Source: Mucilaginibacter sp. SMC90
Lineage (GTDB): Bacteria; Bacteroidota; Bacteroidia; Sphingobacteriales; Sphingobacteriaceae
NCBI RefSeq assembly: GCF_022811725.1
Contig: NZ_CP094527.1
Span: 2,914,001-2,978,000, forward strand
Direction of reading: 5' to 3'
Length of the DNA: 64,000 nt
Below the pieces are notes generated by a model, which was given only the letters and a program-made list of their open reading frames with translations, was not told the origin of the DNA and searched no databases. The position numbers and the translations under genes are program-made. This document shows, piece by piece, positions 61,274 to 64,000 of this stretch (its first letter is position 1; each line of letters starts with the position of its first letter).

Positions 61274-61355
61274 CGTCATTGCGAGGTACGAAGCAATCCC
61301 AAACTGTACAGGGCGGACCTGCTAATAGGGGATTGCTTCGTACCTCGCAATGACG
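61274..61355. repeat. CATTGCGAGG palindromic repeat, copy 5
   Basis: Intact copy in the gap between the convergent sigma factor and GH3 genes, reversed relative to copy 4 as judged by its asymmetric loop. Confidence 0.92.
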
Positions 61356-61386
61356 CTTTTATATAACTATTTCTTTAAACTGCGTC

Positions 61387-63564
61387 TTAATTAGCTATTT
61401 TAAAATCAGCTACCAACTTTTCGTCGGCCGAACTGCTGCCCAATACCAGCTTATAGTTGCCTGGGTAAAGTTTCCATTTATGGGTTGTAAGGTCCCATTT
61501 TTGAAGGTCCTGAACGGGGATCTTTAAAGTAACTGATCCTTCTTTATCCTGCTCCAGGCTGATGCGTTTAAAGCTTTTTAACTCTTTAACCGGCATCCTG
61601 TCGATATTTGGATACTTGATATAAGCCTGTACCACTTCATCGCCGTTAAACTTACCCGTGTTTTTAACATTTACGGTTACAGCAACAGTGTCTGCTTTTT
61701 TATAAGTGGTTTTTAATTTGCTGGCAAGGGTATAGTTAAAGCTGGTATAGCTTAAACCGAAACCAAATGGATATTGCACCGGGCCGGTGTAATAGCGATA
61801 TGTACGCCCTTTCATATTGTAATCGCTGTAATCGGGCAGGTCGCTCATGTCTTTGTAAAAGGTAAGCGGCAAGTGACCAGACGGAGAAACATCGCCGAAG
61901 ATAATATCAGCCAATGCGTTACCGCCTTGTTCGCCGGGGTACCAGGCAAATATAATGGCATCGGCATAAGGCTCAATGGCCGATACATCAACATCGCTGC
62001 CTGCAGTAATTACAGCTACAAGGGGTTTATTTTTTACGCTTTTACGCAACTCTTTCATAAACGCAATTTCGCTGGCTGGCAGGCTTAGTGTTTTTTTGTC
62101 GCCTCCGCTTTCGGCCAGGAACGCATCACCCGCTTCGCCTTCAAGAACAGGGGAGAGGCCAATTACTGCGATAGTTGCATCGGCGTTTCCGGCTGCCCAA
62201 GTACCGCCAAAATGGGTGGTATCTTTATAATCGCAACCCAAATCATACTCAACACGGGTAGCTTTATCAACCGCGCCGGTAATGCCTTCAACAAAATTGA
62301 TCACCTTGCTGCTGGTGCCATGGTAGTTGGCTATCATAGCATCAAGTGAAGCTGCATTTGGCCCAACTATCATAATGCTTGAGTAGTTGCTTTTTTTGAA
62401 TGGCAAAACATTGTTGTTATTCTTTAACAATACCATGCTTTGCTGAGCGACTTTACGTGCCAAAGCCAAATGTTGTTCATTATGAACGCTGTCGGCACCG
62501 TAGCCGTGGTATGGGTTAGCGGCTGGATCATCATAAAAGCCCAGTTTAAATTCGGTGCGTAATATGGCGCTCAGGGCTTGATCAACATCTTTTTCGGTAA
62601 GGAGGCCCTGTTTAATTGCTTTGATACCGTCGTTTTGCAAAATAGACGAACAATCCAGGTCAACGCCGGCTTTGATGGCAGCAGCAGCTACTTCAACGGC
62701 GGTTGGCAGGGTTTTGTGGGTAAGGTACACATCATCCAATGCGCCACAATCAGTAACTACATGGCCGTTAAAGCCCCATTCTTTCCGCAGGATATCGGTT
62801 AGCAACACTTTATTGATAGAGTTTGGTACGCCGTTAACACGGTTGTATGCACTCATTACCGATTCAACGTGGTTTTTAACCAGCTCGTGAAAAGCATACA
62901 GGTAAGTTTCACGCAGGTCTTTTTCGTCAACCTTGGCGTCAAATTTGTCGCGGGTAGCTTCGGGGCCGCTATGTACGGCAAAGTGTTTTGCTGTGGCCGA
63001 TGCTTTCAGGTATTTAGGATCATCGCCTTGCAAGCCTTTAACAAAAGCCGAACCCATACGGCCTGTCAGAAAGGGGTCTTCGCCGTAAGTTTCCTGGCCG
63101 CGGCCCCAGCGTGGATCACGGAAGATGTTGATATTAGGTGTCCAGAAAGTGAGGCCCATGTATTGCAGGTGCCTGTCCTGCGCAATGGCCAGGTTATATT
63201 TTGCACGGGCTTCGGTTGATATGGCGGTTGATACCTGCTTTAACAAATCATCATTAAATGTAGCCGACATGCCAATGGCCTGCGGAAATATAGTAGCCTC
63301 ACCGGCTCGGGCTACACCATGTAATGCCTCGTTCCACCAGTTATAAGCGGGGATACCTAAACGGGGTACGGCCTGGCTGCGGTAGCCTAACAGAGAGATC
63401 TTTTCTTCGAGCGTCAATTTTGATAAAAGGTCTTTCACGCGCAAGTCAATCGATTGCGAAGCGTCTTTGTAAAAAGGGGCCTGGGCTTTTACGGTCGAAA
63501 AATTCAATAGTACCGTTAATAATGCCAAACAGCGCAGGGTAGTTTTTTTTATGGTGGATGCCAT
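61387..63564 (-). CDS. Secreted GH3 beta-glucosidase/beta-xylosidase
   Basis: A 725-residue GH3 enzyme with a signal peptide (MASTIKKTTLRCLALLTVLL, ending near VKAQ). The order is TIM barrel (about 40-350), alpha/beta sandwich (about 380-570) and C-terminal fibronectin-III-like domain (about 620-720). The nucleophile is D272 in HVVTDCGALDD; TAKHFAVHSGPE near 195 and the ending VGPNAAS plus EGEAGD of the sandwich domain supply the other conserved parts. FYDDPAANPYHGYG is typical of the plant-xylosidase-like branch, so xylosides are as likely as glucosides. It starts 12 bp after a SusC-like gene and probably shares its transcript. Confidence 0.93.
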   Translation of the reverse strand: MASTIKKTTLRCLALLTVLLNFSTVKAQAPFYKDASQSIDLRVKDLLSKLTLEEKISLLGYRSQAVPRLGIPAYNWWNEALHGVARAGEATIFPQAIGMSATFNDDLLKQVSTAISTEARAKYNLAIAQDRHLQYMGLTFWTPNINIFRDPRWGRGQETYGEDPFLTGRMGSAFVKGLQGDDPKYLKASATAKHFAVHSGPEATRDKFDAKVDEKDLRETYLYAFHELVKNHVESVMSAYNRVNGVPNSINKVLLTDILRKEWGFNGHVVTDCGALDDVYLTHKTLPTAVEVAAAAIKAGVDLDCSSILQNDGIKAIKQGLLTEKDVDQALSAILRTEFKLGFYDDPAANPYHGYGADSVHNEQHLALARKVAQQSMVLLKNNNNVLPFKKSNYSSIMIVGPNAASLDAMIANYHGTSSKVINFVEGITGAVDKATRVEYDLGCDYKDTTHFGGTWAAGNADATIAVIGLSPVLEGEAGDAFLAESGGDKKTLSLPASEIAFMKELRKSVKNKPLVAVITAGSDVDVSAIEPYADAIIFAWYPGEQGGNALADIIFGDVSPSGHLPLTFYKDMSDLPDYSDYNMKGRTYRYYTGPVQYPFGFGLSYTSFNYTLASKLKTTYKKADTVAVTVNVKNTGKFNGDEVVQAYIKYPNIDRMPVKELKSFKRISLEQDKEGSVTLKIPVQDLQKWDLTTHKWKLYPGNYKLVLGSSSADEKLVADFKIAN

Positions 63565-63576
63565 TTTTAAAGTGAT

Positions 63577-64000
63577 TTATTTTTTGAGTTTAAAGTTAAT
63601 ATTTATTCCGTAAGTGTGCGTAGGAGGCAGGCTCGCCCCCTCTATTCCTGCATATTTAATATCCGGCGAAAAGCCCGATTCCGGGTCAATATTGTCGGTA
63701 CGTTTCATAATAGTCCACAAATTTCTTCCAACCAATGAGAAGGTTATACTTTCAAATGGCGTATTCTTTAAGAAATCCTTTCCGAAATTATAGCCAAATG
63801 TAACCTGGCGCAATTTAATAAACCTCCCATCTAAAACATTCAATGCCGATACATTTTGAGCCAAAGCCTGGTAATAAGCCTGCGATTGTGCCACTACCAT
63901 ATTTTTTTCGCCGTTTTCATTTACGCCATCACCCAGCACCCCGGTTTCGCGGCCTGCTAAAGTTAATTTATTAAAGCCCCGGTAAATACTGTTATAGTTA
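63577..64000 (-). CDS. SusC-like TonB-dependent outer-membrane receptor, C-terminal part
   Basis: The frame is open to the window edge on the minus strand; about 141 codons are visible, ending at 63577. The end pattern (FIKLRQVTFGYNF, FSLVGRNLWTI, DPESGF and final strands THTYGININFKLKK) is the last barrel strands of a SusC-type receptor, which imports oligosaccharides together with a SusD lipoprotein. The next gene downstream is GH3 at 12 bp, not the usual susD. The shortened track start at a GTG is an artefact of truncation. Confidence 0.88.
   Translation of the reverse strand, partial: NYNSIYRGFNKLTLAGRETGVLGDGVNENGEKNMVVAQSQAYYQALAQNVSALNVLDGRFIKLRQVTFGYNFGKDFLKNTPFESITFSLVGRNLWTIMKRTDNIDPESGFSPDIKYAGIEGASLPPTHTYGININFKLKK

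Overview
The window looks like chromosome from a soil- or plant-associated member of the Bacteroidota, most likely Sphingobacteriaceae and close to Mucilaginibacter or Pedobacter. This rests on a SusC-type receptor C-terminus, DUF4251 and Pycsar-effector-family proteins, many secreted glycoside hydrolases, a moderate GC content, weak Shine-Dalgarno use, and several families of short palindromic intergenic repeats. The genus is an inference; no rRNA or marker gene fixes it. I saw no tRNA, rRNA, CRISPR array, phage or intact insertion sequence.

Region 1 (1-19.7 kb): the 3' part of a very large non-ribosomal peptide synthetase, with four A-PCP modules, three condensation domains and a C-terminal thioesterase. 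An ABC exporter follows 14 bp later, then two glycosyltransferases (GT2, GT4) and three nucleotide-sugar genes: a UDP-glucuronate decarboxylase-like SDR, gmd and a mannose-1-phosphate guanylyltransferase. The binding-pocket codes read as Ser, a basic residue (tentative), Asp and an unassigned residue. The thioesterase has Cys in place of the usual nucleophilic Ser. A strong terminator closes the block at 19.7 kb.

Region 2 (19.7-33 kb): an acyltransferase, an SGNH esterase, and an operon of AI-2E-type permease, CDF transporter and a small protein, all on the minus strand. Then comes a plus-strand sugar operon (MFS permease, ROK kinase, GH2 exo-glucosaminidase-like enzyme) preceded by a 22-bp perfect palindrome. 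A convergent secreted GH51 arabinofuranosidase, a TlpA-like thioredoxin and a two-gene YeeE/YedE sulfur transporter follow.

Region 3 (33-42 kb): a hypothetical membrane-anchored protein, a four-gene operon built around a vanadium-haloperoxidase/PAP2 lipoprotein with two outer-membrane proteins and a DoxX-like membrane protein, then a RidA / D-threonine-aldolase-like / M19 dipeptidase cluster that appears to handle D-amino acids and dipeptides. A frameshifted lipoprotein gene ends the region.

Region 4 (42-47.5 kb): a repeat-rich stretch, a GH63-like glucosidase and an orphan Pycsar-effector-family (DUF5706) membrane protein, the pair flanked by two copies of an ~80-bp direct repeat. A Tat-exported sugar isomerase/epimerase-like protein follows.

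Region 5 (47.5-64 kb): a minimal ethanolamine pathway (permease, eutB, eutC), a DUF4251 protein, htpG, accD, class II aldolase, a low-affinity iron permease-like protein overlapping a GNAT acetyltransferase, TfoX-like and aldo/keto reductase genes, a YciI/DGPF protein with an ECF42-like sigma factor and a plausible autoregulatory promoter, then a GH3 glucosidase downstream of a truncated SusC-like receptor. Five copies of one palindromic repeat family lie between 50.5 and 61.4 kb.
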